From Zwartia hollandica (GTDB taxonomy: Bacteria > Pseudomonadota > Gammaproteobacteria > Burkholderiales > Burkholderiaceae_B), in assembly GCF_019923725.1 (NCBI RefSeq), contig NZ_JAHXRI010000006.1, forward strand, positions 811,696 to 875,695: a stretch of DNA of 64,000 nt. The letters are read 5' to 3'. Made by a program: the position numbers and the translations under genes. This document shows, in pieces, positions 8,233 to 14,918 of the stretch (its first letter is position 1; each line of letters opens with the position of its first letter). Under the pieces are notes generated by a model that worked only from the letters and a program-made list of their open reading frames with translations, was not told where the DNA came from and did no database searches.

Positions 8233-8820
8233 TTGAAGCGAAACGTTTTGCTCTTGGCTCTATTTATGTGCATGCCTTTTTTGACTTTGGCTCAACACAA
8301 TCAAGCCGGGCAGACACCTTATGCAGGAATGCAAAACCGAGCCATCAAATCGCTGTCCGACAACGACATCAACGAACTTCGGCGTGGAGGTGGATGGGGA
8401 CTGGCCCTTGCTGCCGAACTCAACGGTATGCCTGGCCCTTCTCATCTGCTAGAGCTCAAGGACAAGATCCCCTTGGCTGCTGACCAAGTCGACAAAACCC
8501 AGGTGTTGTTGGACGAAATGCGCAAAGCAGCCATACCAACAGGCGAGCGTTTGATTGCGGCAGAAAAAGCCTTGGAAGCCGCCTTTGCCTCAGGAAAAGT
8601 AGACGAGTCATCGCTGCGCCGCTTGTTAGCCGACGCAGAGAGTGCAAGGTCAGAACTGCGCTTCATTCATCTTTCACAACACTACAAGACTGTGCTGTTT
8701 CTCACACCAGAGCAAATCAAGCGCTACAACATCCTTCGCGGTTATGCCGATGATCCGTGCAAGAACATCCCTGCCGGGCATAACCCGGAGATGTACAAAC
8801 GCCACATGGGATGTGACTGA
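8233..8820 (+). CDS. exported Spy/CpxP-like protein (putative)
   Basis: Predicted periplasmic, mostly helical protein of about 195 aa. I start it at TTG 8233, which has GGAG six bases upstream and begins a signal peptide (basic KR, hydrophobic core VLLLALFMCMPFLTL, then AQ cleavage site). The mature part is helix-rich, with a central amphipathic segment rich in Ala, Glu and Lys. Near the C-terminus LTPEQIKRYN resembles the LTxxQ motif of Spy/CpxP/heavy-metal-sensor proteins, followed by a tail with two cysteines. Family membership is inferred from this pattern only. A role in envelope or metal stress would be usual for the family. Confidence 0.6.
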   Translation: MKRNVLLLALFMCMPFLTLAQHNQAGQTPYAGMQNRAIKSLSDNDINELRRGGGWGLALAAELNGMPGPSHLLELKDKIPLAADQVDKTQVLLDEMRKAAIPTGERLIAAEKALEAAFASGKVDESSLRRLLADAESARSELRFIHLSQHYKTVLFLTPEQIKRYNILRGYADDPCKNIPAGHNPEMYKRHMGCD

Positions 8821-8870
8821 CCGCATCTAGCGGCCGCAATTGGACCAAGACCCTTTGTCAAGTTATAGGT

Positions 8871-9284
8871 TTAGTGGTTGTTGACCCAGTTTTCTACAAC
8901 CAGCCCAGCGTAGTTCACAAAGTCTGCTTCGTTGTTGGTGACCAGTTTCGCGTCAAGAGCAATGGCATGTGAGGCAATGAGTTTATCCAGTGCATCACGG
9001 TTGCGATCTTTGTACGTGGCACGAATCGGTCCGTAGGCTTTGGCCGCCTGAGCTTCAAAGGGCGCCACCAGAATGTCTTCGAGCAAACTGTCGAGCGCCG
9101 AGCGGTTTACAACTTGCGATGTTGCACTACTGCGAGCAATGCCGAACTCAAGCTCTGCTAGGGTGACTGCGGAAATGACAATGTCGCCGACAAAGCAGGC
9201 GGCAAAGCGCTCCCTGACTTCGGGTGGCTGGTGCTTCATAAGGTAGATGCAGATGTTGGTGTCGAGCATGTACTTTGGACTCAT
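8871..9284 (-). CDS. vapC: VapC-type PIN-domain toxin
   Basis: Ribonuclease toxin of a type II VapBC module. The 137 aa PIN domain shows the acidic metal-binding set: YMLDTNICIYLM at the N-terminus, a central Glu in TLAELEFGIA, DALDKLIASHA, and the late NNEADF. The ATG overlaps the vapB stop as ATGA, so toxin translation is coupled to the antitoxin. All expected active-site acids are present and the frame is intact, so unlike the neighbouring HicA it should be functional. Confidence 0.9.
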   Translation of the reverse strand: MSPKYMLDTNICIYLMKHQPPEVRERFAACFVGDIVISAVTLAELEFGIARSSATSQVVNRSALDSLLEDILVAPFEAQAAKAYGPIRATYKDRNRDALDKLIASHAIALDAKLVTNNEADFVNYAGLVVENWVNNH

Positions 9285-9517
9285 AACGCTTCACGCTCAC
9301 CTTCGATGTTCTCACCGCGCCCCCGCGCCATAAAGTCAGGTGAAAATTTTGCAAATTTTCCCAGCACATCACCCATGCGCCGTTGGGCCGGACGTATGCG
9401 CAACTCATCGCCTTGCCGCTCGATTACAAGCTCTACGTTCCACGAGCTGTAGGCAAGTTCTGCAGGAATACGGACAGCTTGTGAGTTGCCGTTCTTAAAT
9501 AGTTTGGTGTTGGCCAT
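9281..9517 (-). CDS. vapB: VapB-type AbrB/SpoVT antitoxin
   Basis: Antitoxin that neutralises the adjacent VapC and represses the operon. The N-terminal swapped-hairpin DNA-binding motif is KLFKNGNSQAVRIPAELA. The acidic C-terminal tail (GRGENIEGEREAL) should bind the toxin. I start at the ATG at 9515-9517, which has GAGG six bases upstream; an ATG four codons earlier overlaps that site. The final product is about 78 aa. Upstream lies a cluster of ATGTACAT palindromes that is a likely operator. Confidence 0.88.
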   Translation of the reverse strand: MANTKLFKNGNSQAVRIPAELAYSSWNVELVIERQGDELRIRPAQRRMGDVLGKFAKFSPDFMARGRGENIEGEREAL

Positions 9518-9531
9518 AGCAAACCTCATTG

Positions 9532-9590
9532 GATGTACATGTACATCTTAATGCAAAACAAAGATAATGTACATACGTAGATGTACATTG
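9532..9590 (-). promoter_or_regulatory. VapBC operator region with ATGTACAT palindromes
   Basis: Immediately upstream of vapB is a perfect 16-bp palindrome, GATGTACATGTACATC (near 9533-9548). About 20 bp further on are two more ATGTACAT boxes (about 9567-9574 and 9581-9588) arranged as AATGTACAT-ACGTAG-ATGTACATT. Repeated palindromes next to an AbrB-type antitoxin gene are typical autoregulatory operators. Confidence 0.6.
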
Positions 9591-9610
9591 GACAAAACAG
9601 TCATTATCTT

Positions 9611-9651
9611 ATTCAGCATCTCAGGCGGCTTATGATGTAACAGGGCTGCCC
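9611..9651. repeat. dispersed hairpin repeat, copy B (half stem)
   Basis: Matches the other copies from TTCAGCATCTCAGGCGG through TATGATGTAACAGGGCTG but lacks the left arm of the stem. It lies in the gap between vapB and alaX. Confidence 0.5.
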
Positions 9652-9685
9652 AGCCAGTACATGAGAATCAGATCAGGTCAAACCG

Positions 9686-10327
9686 ATGAGCCCAAAAGTC
9701 TTTTGGTCCGACCCGTATCAGACCAAGCTCTCAACTACCGTTTCGACTGTGTCAGGTAATGACGTTACCTTGTCCGAGACCATCTTCTTTGCATTTTCTG
9801 GGGGACAAGAGAGTGACAGCGGCACGATTAACGGTCAAACAGTCCTAGTCGCACAAAAGCGTGGTTTAGATATCGTCTATACCTTAGCGGAAAGCCACGG
9901 ACTGTCGGTAGGGCAGTCAGTGCTGATTCAGATTGATTGGGCCAGGAGGTACCAACTCATGCGACTGCACTTTGCTGCTGAACTAGTTCTTGAGCTTTTT
10001 TATAAGACATTAGGGGAGGTCAATAAAGTTGGTGCTCATATTGCTCCGGACAAAGCGCGCATTGACTTTGCTTGGCCAGAGAGCATCACACCGCTACTTC
10101 CCTCGATTGAAGCTGCGGCTAACGCAATCATTTCGGCAAATATGGAAATCATTACCGGTTTTGAAGACGAACTCACTGAGCGTCGTTTTTGGGAGATTGC
10201 GGGTTTCTCACGCGTCCCCTGTGGCGGAACCCACGTAAAACGAACGGCTGAAATTGGCACGATCAAGCTTAAGCGAAACAACAAAGGTCGAGGCAATGAG
10301 AGGGTCGAGATCTACCTTGGTAAGTAA
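9686..10327 (+). CDS. AlaX-like alanyl-tRNA editing protein
   Basis: Free-standing editing domain expected to hydrolyse mischarged Ser-tRNA-Ala or Gly-tRNA-Ala in the cytosol. At 213 aa it has the N-terminal barrel (FFAFSGGQESDSG) and the editing core IDWARRYQLMRLH. In AlaRS and AlaX the metal site is HxxxH plus CxxxH. Here the second half is intact (PCGGTHVKRTAEIG), but the first reads HFAAE, with Glu in place of the second His. The fold is clear; the altered ligand leaves its activity open. AGGT lies 8 bases before the ATG. Confidence 0.85.
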   Translation: MSPKVFWSDPYQTKLSTTVSTVSGNDVTLSETIFFAFSGGQESDSGTINGQTVLVAQKRGLDIVYTLAESHGLSVGQSVLIQIDWARRYQLMRLHFAAELVLELFYKTLGEVNKVGAHIAPDKARIDFAWPESITPLLPSIEAAANAIISANMEIITGFEDELTERRFWEIAGFSRVPCGGTHVKRTAEIGTIKLKRNNKGRGNERVEIYLGK

Positions 10328-10375
10328 AACATCGCTCCTTTGGCTCCCATTTTCAGGTCGGCTTATACTGAACTG

Positions 10376-10425
10376 TAAAAGTCGCTGAGAGCGCCTAAGG
10401 TGGCCTATGCTACCGTCACGACTGC
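10376..10425 (+). promoter_or_regulatory. possible structured leader before the RidA-like gene
   Basis: The bases AGTCG (10380-10384) and CGACT (10419-10423) can close a junction holding two hairpins, GCT-GAG-AGC and GGTGGC-CTAT-GCTACC. I do not recognise a riboswitch family. It could be chance pairing. Confidence 0.25.
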
Positions 10426-10470
10426 ACTGCCAATATGCCGAGACACATCACCTTTACAGATACCTCTATC

Positions 10471-11226
10471 ATGACAAAAGCTCAAGTTTACGGACCAGGT
10501 AACTATCGTTTCGTACCCGGTGTTTTTCAGTACTCGGCAGGTGTTGCTGCTGAGCCTGGGTTTCGGATCGAGCGAGTCCGTTTGATGAATGTTGTTACCT
10601 TGGCCGAGGGATTTCGCCTGATTGAAACGACACTCAAAGAGGCTGGAAGACCGCTTTCTGCCTTTTGCGCGTGCGAATTACGCTCGCCACGTCCGTTCGA
10701 TGAGGCTGGTTTTGAGGCGTTCAACAAGGAATATGTTGGTACGCTTGCGCGATGGGGACTGTTTGATGGAAAAAGTAACCCCGTTGCGCGCAGTAACGTT
10801 TGTCCGGAAATGGATCCTCCACAAGAGCCCGGATTTTATGCTTTCTCCTACACAGTGCCAGACCCCTCTGCCGCGCCGTCTTTTGTCATTGCCGGTAGCG
10901 GCGAAGCCCCAGAGGGTCAGGGCAACTACAAAGATCACATTATCAGTCTTGGAGATCTATCGCCTGAAGGCTTAAGAAACAAAGCGCGTTGGGTGCTGGA
11001 TGAAATGGAAAATCGGATGCGTGTGCTCGGCTTCGGCTGGTCAGACGTCACTGCCACTCAGCTCTACACCGTGCACAATATCTACGCGCTCATGTCTGAG
11101 GAAATTGGCCGGCGCGGAGCGATGCGCGGTGGGTTGACGTGGCATTTAAATCGTCCGCCGGTCGTCGCACTCGAGTACGAAATGGATTGCCGCGGCGTTT
11201 ATGTTGAACGGGTACTCGCTGTTTAG
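10471..11226 (+). CDS. RidA/YjgF-fold-like protein, putative deaminase
   Basis: Cytosolic protein of about 251 aa. Two segments look RidA-like: LIETTLKEAGRPLSAFCACE with a following AFNKEYVGTLARWG in the first half, and GFGWSDVTATQLYTVHNIYA in the second. The C-terminal end RPPVVALEYEMDCRGVYVER is strongly patterned. This suggests a tandem YjgF-type protein of the kind linked to enamine/imine or aminomuconate deamination, but the substrate is unknown. An upstream in-frame ATG at 10435 adds 12 residues without family character; neither start has a clear ribosome site. The next gene is convergent, 2 bp away. Confidence 0.6.
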   Translation: MTKAQVYGPGNYRFVPGVFQYSAGVAAEPGFRIERVRLMNVVTLAEGFRLIETTLKEAGRPLSAFCACELRSPRPFDEAGFEAFNKEYVGTLARWGLFDGKSNPVARSNVCPEMDPPQEPGFYAFSYTVPDPSAAPSFVIAGSGEAPEGQGNYKDHIISLGDLSPEGLRNKARWVLDEMENRMRVLGFGWSDVTATQLYTVHNIYALMSEEIGRRGAMRGGLTWHLNRPPVVALEYEMDCRGVYVERVLAV

Positions 11227-11228
11227 TA

Positions 11229-12212
11229 TTAACAATCAACAAAGATTTCTTCTAAGGCAAGTTTGCGAGGGATGAGTCCCTGCTCGAACGACCAGCTAAT
11301 TTGCGTTTCAAGCGTGTTCCGGTTTGCTTCCAGACCGTATTTCCAAAAATCCTGACCCATAAGGGCTTCAGTCGCTTGTAGTTCTGCAGTCATCCACGGC
11401 AGCATCACAGGAAGCACATGATGCACATCTAACTGTGCCTGTGCCAGCTTTTTCGCTTGCTCGAAAGCATCAACAAGTGCGCTGGCAAGTGTCGGGTGCG
11501 CTGCGAGGATATCTCGGCGAATGCCCATGATGTGCATGATCGGAAATATCTTTGTCCGCCGGTAGTAGTCTTGCTCCACTGTCCGCCACTCAGGAAAAAG
11601 TCGAATAGTGGAGGCATCCTTGCCGAAATGGTCAGGGGGCGAATAGGAAATCAAAGCATCTAAATCGCCAGCCATCATCAGGCTGGAGAGTGGACGTCCT
11701 ACAACAGCCTTAATCGATACAGCGTTGGTCGGCCAGTTTATGCTGTCGATCGTCTTCCGCTCTACGTGATCCACATCGCCGATCAGCCAATCATTTGCTT
11801 CCGGTGAGAAGCCATATTCATCTGTCAGTATTCCCCGAACAACCAAGGACAGTGTGTTGGAATACTCACGAGTACCAATGCGTTTACCTCGCAAATCAGC
11901 GGGCGATTTGATGCCGGCGTCCGATCGGACATAGATGGCCGAATGACGAAAACATCTAGAGGGAAAGATGGGCAGGGCGACGTAGGGGCAAGTGCCGCGC
12001 GCGCTAGAGATCAAAAAATTACTAAAGGAGAGTTCGGTGACAGGAAATGGCGCAGACGTAAAGGCTTGGGCAAAAATCTCTTCTAAATTGCCCGCAATAA
12101 AGTGTGTGTTGAAGCCTTCAACTTGGACCGAGCCATCTAGTAGAGCCGCAGTCCGATCATAGGCGCCTACAGCGATATCTATCTGGCTTTTGTAAAGAGG
12201 AGAGTTATTCAT
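11229..12212 (-). CDS. 4,5-dihydroxyphthalate decarboxylase-like protein
   Basis: 327 aa protein with a periplasmic-binding-protein-like (NMT1/THI5) fold but no signal peptide, so it is probably cytosolic. Features are the opening IDIAVGAYDRTAALLDGSVQ, LSFSNFLISSARG, and the ADLRGKRIGTREYSNTLSL segment typical of this fold. The family includes 4,5-dihydroxyphthalate decarboxylase (Pht5/OphD), and the gap-free similarity in motif order supports that. No phthalate dioxygenase or other pht gene is nearby, so the real substrate may differ. It is convergent with the RidA-like gene. Confidence 0.7.
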   Translation of the reverse strand: MNNSPLYKSQIDIAVGAYDRTAALLDGSVQVEGFNTHFIAGNLEEIFAQAFTSAPFPVTELSFSNFLISSARGTCPYVALPIFPSRCFRHSAIYVRSDAGIKSPADLRGKRIGTREYSNTLSLVVRGILTDEYGFSPEANDWLIGDVDHVERKTIDSINWPTNAVSIKAVVGRPLSSLMMAGDLDALISYSPPDHFGKDASTIRLFPEWRTVEQDYYRRTKIFPIMHIMGIRRDILAAHPTLASALVDAFEQAKKLAQAQLDVHHVLPVMLPWMTAELQATEALMGQDFWKYGLEANRNTLETQISWSFEQGLIPRKLALEEIFVDC

Positions 12213-12251
12213 ATGTTTAAGTTCTCAAGCGTGTGACTATCATCATATAAC

Positions 12252-12285
12252 GCCACATCTGAGATTCCAGCATCTTAGTTGGAAA
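12252..12285. repeat. dispersed hairpin repeat, copy D (degenerate)
   Basis: TCTGAGATTCCAGCATCTTAG resembles the stem-loop of the other copies with several mismatches and a shortened tail. It lies upstream of the decarboxylase-like gene. Confidence 0.35.
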
Positions 12286-12359
12286 ACAGGTATTAATTAC
12301 CACTCTGGTTGCGCTGGTCACTGATCAGCTTTTATTCAAAAAGAGCACGCCCGCAGACG

Positions 12360-12390
12360 AAAAAAAGCCTGAGGTTTCAGCACCTCAGGC
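12360..12390 (-). terminator. rho-independent terminator after mini-gene 1 (repeat copy C)
   Basis: Perfect 8-bp stem GCCTGAGG/CCTCAGGC with an 8-base loop (12367-12390), followed on the minus strand by seven T (12366-12360). It lies 24 bp after the stop of the 42-residue mini-gene and is the best formed copy of the dispersed repeat, whose tail extends to about 12413. A canonical terminator here supports real transcription of the mini-gene. Confidence 0.75.
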
Positions 12391-12414
12391 GGTTTGTGAT
12401 GCTGTCAGTAATGG

Positions 12415-12543
12415 CTAAGAAACACAGTAAGTTTGAAGGTTGAGCCAGCTACCTTGTGCATAAGCCATCCCACCAACGGCAGCCAGCTCCAGCGCATCGT
12501 CAGAAACATCCTGTACAACAACTTCATTCAGTTCAATGTTCAT
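12415..12543 (-). CDS. RiPP-precursor-like mini-protein 1 (42 aa)
   Basis: Short gene starting ATG 12541-12543 with TTGGAG ahead of it, ending TAG, followed by a terminator. The acidic N-terminal half (MNIELNEVVVQDVSDDALE, then LAAVGG) looks like a leader with a double-glycine-like end. The remaining 17 residues contain Ser, Thr, Cys, Trp and two Tyr and end TYCVS. A second gene of exactly the same length at 12975-13103 shares 14 of the first 22 residues. At those 14 identical residues 7 codons differ only synonymously, which suggests selection on the leader protein. No modifying enzyme, protease-exporter or immunity gene is seen nearby. The RiPP reading is inference; a non-RiPP small protein is possible. 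Confidence 0.6.
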   Translation of the reverse strand: MNIELNEVVVQDVSDDALELAAVGGMAYAQGSWLNLQTYCVS

Positions 12544-12974
12544 CGCAAACTCCAAGGTTGAGGATTACCGGTCAGCAGTGGCTAACAAGCCCAAGGCATT
12601 TAAAAATACCTCCTTCACTTTAAATCCCCAATGTGTCGCGCGTCAATGAATATGTCCGTGCATTTGTGTGCAATCGGCCCTCCCACTGTAAGTTGAAGGC
12701 GTGGTTGAGCACCGAAGCTGAGTTAGCTTGGTTGGGTATTGCCCCATTAATAGCGTTATGTGTGATTTTCTAGCGCTTACGCCAGTGTCTCGCCCGAAAC
12801 TAGGACAGGTCAGAGCCGCTCTGGTTGGAGTGTGGGATGAAGGATGACATTTTTAGTGACTGATACAGACAAGAAACAGGCACCTCGTGACATGCACCGG
12901 AGCGAATGCGGTCTATCGACAAGCAAGATGTCGGACATTCGCTATCATCGATAGCGATCAACCCATGTGCATAA
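12544..12974. other. gap between the two mini-genes
   Basis: About 430 bp with no gene I can support apart from the 5-codon ORF. A 72-codon frame on the minus strand (12800-13018) overlaps mini-gene 2 in another frame; it is rich in His, Ser and Cys but has no family likeness. This may be decayed DNA, or the frame-shifted remainder of a longer ancestral core. Confidence 0.4.
12582..12615 (-). promoter_or_regulatory. perfect ribosome binding site with a 5-codon ORF
   Basis: AAGGAGGT (12615-12608) is a full anti-16S match, 8 bases before an ATG (12597-12599) that opens only MPWAC and a TAG. It lies 38 bp upstream of mini-gene 1. It could be a leader micro-ORF that tunes the mini-gene, or the start of a lost gene. 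Confidence 0.4.
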
Positions 12975-13103
12975 TCAGAAACATGAACGTGAGCGTGCGG
13001 CGCCAGTCCAGCATACATTCCATCTCTGTTCGCTACCGGCGGCCTGTTCTAGCGCAGCGTCAGGTATATCTTGTGCAGTGATTTCATCGAGTTCGATATT
13101 CAT
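12975..13103 (-). CDS. RiPP-precursor-like mini-protein 2 (42 aa)
   Basis: Paralogue of mini-protein 1, in the same orientation and 431 bp upstream of it. ATG 13101-13103 follows CTTGGAG, a block also present before copy 1. The leader half is MNIELDEITAQDIPDAALE then QAAG. The C-terminal half differs completely: it has two Trp and two Cys, with RWNVCWTG in the middle and SRSCF at the end. A conserved leader with a diverged core is the classic pattern of ribosomally made, modified peptides. It starts 60 bp after the malic enzyme stop, with a TTGACG -35-like box in between. A frameshift joining it to the overlapping 72-codon frame is the main alternative reading. Confidence 0.6.
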   Translation of the reverse strand: MNIELDEITAQDIPDAALEQAAGSEQRWNVCWTGAARSRSCF

Positions 13104-13163
13104 GAAAATACTCCAAGGATAAAGACCAAATTCATACTCTAGAAGAAATGCGCTAGCGTCAAA

Positions 13164-14792
13164 TCAGTCACCATAGACAGGTTTGTAAGCGAGGTTCTTT
13201 ATGTTTGCCGCGATATCCTTCGGGCGTTCGACTCGGGCTAAGCCATTATCAAATACGTAAGTCGCGACTTTAGCGGCCGTATGAAGCGACGCATTCAGAA
13301 TCTGTGACTGAGGGGGATAAATGAGACCTGTATTCAAGTCCTCTTGTGTGACCTGCTCCGCCACAGCTTTGGCGGCCACGATAAACATTTGCTGTGTCAC
13401 GCGTTTTGCTTCGGTGGCCAGCACGGCCATGCCCATTGCCGGGAAGATATAGACGTTATTGCCTTGACCGGGGACAAATGTCTTGGTCCCCAAGGTCACC
13501 GGATCAAACGGGCTCCCACTGGCAAAAATCGCTTTGCCGCTTGACCATTTGTAGGCTTCCTCAGCCGTACACTCTGAGCGCGATGTCGGATTAGAGTAGG
13601 GAAAGATAATCGGCTGCGCATTGATCTTGGACATCGCCTCGATTACAGCCTGATTAAAGAGCTTGGGAACTGTACTGACGCCCACAATACCGTTTGGCTT
13701 GATGGCGTTAATTGCATCGACAAACGACTTGCAAGATGCATGCTGATGCGCAAAAGGCTTCTGGAAATCAGCCAAGTCGGTTCGGGTTGATTCCACTAGC
13801 CCATTGATATCAAACAGCCAGTTGCGAGCACGTGCTTCCTCGATTGTCAGGCCTTCCATCACCATTGCCTCACTAATGAGCTCGGCAATACCAGTGGCTG
13901 CAGATCCGGCACCCATAAACAGAAAGCGTTGATCAGTCAGCTTTTGACCGGTGATTCGCAGCGCGGCGTACAGTCCCGCGAGTGCGATACCCGCTGTGCC
14001 TTGGATATCATCGTTATACGTACAGATTTTGTCTTTGTATGTTTCGAGAATCGACACCGCGTTGAAGTTGGCGAAGTCTTCCCATTGCAAACAACATTTC
14101 GGATAAAGCGCTTGCACGGCATCGACGAACTCTGCGATAAACGCGTGGTAGTCGTCGCCACGCACACGTTGCTGACGCAGGCCTAGGTATAACGGGTCAT
14201 CCAGTAGCGTTTGATTGTTGGTGCCGACGTCTAGCGTAATCGGTAGTGTCAATTCGGGAGGAACACCCGCAACCGCGGTGTACAGTGCGAGCTTGCCGAT
14301 CGGGATGCCCATCCCACCCACACCCAAGTCACCCAGCCCAAGAATACGTTCGCCATCTGTGACGACGATAAAACGAATGTCATTCTGTGGCCAGTTTGAC
14401 ATCAGCTCTTGTAGACGCCCTTTAGCGCTAATGGGCAGATAGAGTCCGCGTGTCGAGCGGAAAATATGGTCGAATTTTTGACATGCCTCGCCGACTGTGG
14501 GTGTATAGACAAGTGGCATAAATTTAGCAGCATCTGACATCAGCACGGCATAAAAAAGTGTCTGATTGCGGCTTTGTAAGTCCATTAAAAACAAATAGCG
14601 CTGTAAGTCAGTGTCAAGCATGTTAAGTTGAGTGTGGACCCGAGCGATCTGGAGCTCTAAGGTATCCACGCCTGCGGGTAATAGTCCCTCCAGCCCCGCC
14701 GCTTTTCTTTGCGCTTCGGTAAATGCCGAACCACGGTTCACGCTTGAGTCGTGTAATACGGCATAGCCTTTGTTTTGAATGGGGGTCGACAT
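13164..14792 (-). CDS. maeA: NAD-dependent malic enzyme
   Basis: Oxidatively decarboxylates malate to pyruvate with NAD reduction. At 542 aa this is the single-domain type without a phosphotransacetylase extension. Signatures are YTPTVGEACQKFDHIFR (about residues 93-109), VVTDGERILGLGDLG, and the NAD-binding FMGAGSAATGIAELI, with the ENDDIQGTAG-like motif present as YNDDIQGTAGIAL. GGAG lies 10 bases before the ATG. It is flanked by the mini-genes downstream and a SOUL protein upstream; no shared promoter is obvious. Confidence 0.95.
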   Translation of the reverse strand: MSTPIQNKGYAVLHDSSVNRGSAFTEAQRKAAGLEGLLPAGVDTLELQIARVHTQLNMLDTDLQRYLFLMDLQSRNQTLFYAVLMSDAAKFMPLVYTPTVGEACQKFDHIFRSTRGLYLPISAKGRLQELMSNWPQNDIRFIVVTDGERILGLGDLGVGGMGIPIGKLALYTAVAGVPPELTLPITLDVGTNNQTLLDDPLYLGLRQQRVRGDDYHAFIAEFVDAVQALYPKCCLQWEDFANFNAVSILETYKDKICTYNDDIQGTAGIALAGLYAALRITGQKLTDQRFLFMGAGSAATGIAELISEAMVMEGLTIEEARARNWLFDINGLVESTRTDLADFQKPFAHQHASCKSFVDAINAIKPNGIVGVSTVPKLFNQAVIEAMSKINAQPIIFPYSNPTSRSECTAEEAYKWSSGKAIFASGSPFDPVTLGTKTFVPGQGNNVYIFPAMGMAVLATEAKRVTQQMFIVAAKAVAEQVTQEDLNTGLIYPPQSQILNASLHTAAKVATYVFDNGLARVERPKDIAANIKNLAYKPVYGD

Positions 14793-14918
14793 CTGAGGAG
14801 CTCCGAGCGCAAAGGTTTAACAACCTCTTGGATGCTAGCAGAGTTTGATGTAGGTGGGGCCTTGAATAGCGTTATTACCTAAATGGTGGCGTGTCAGACG
14901 CAAGATGAGCAAGCATTC

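Noticed and set aside
10376-10425. TPP riboswitch before the RidA-like gene
   Set aside because: CTGAGA is present, but the second conserved TPP block and the usual spacing are missing.
12415-13103. Mini-genes as PqqA-type or toxin genes
   Set aside because: No Glu-xxx-Tyr core motif for PQQ, no pqq genes, and no membrane helix for a small type I toxin.
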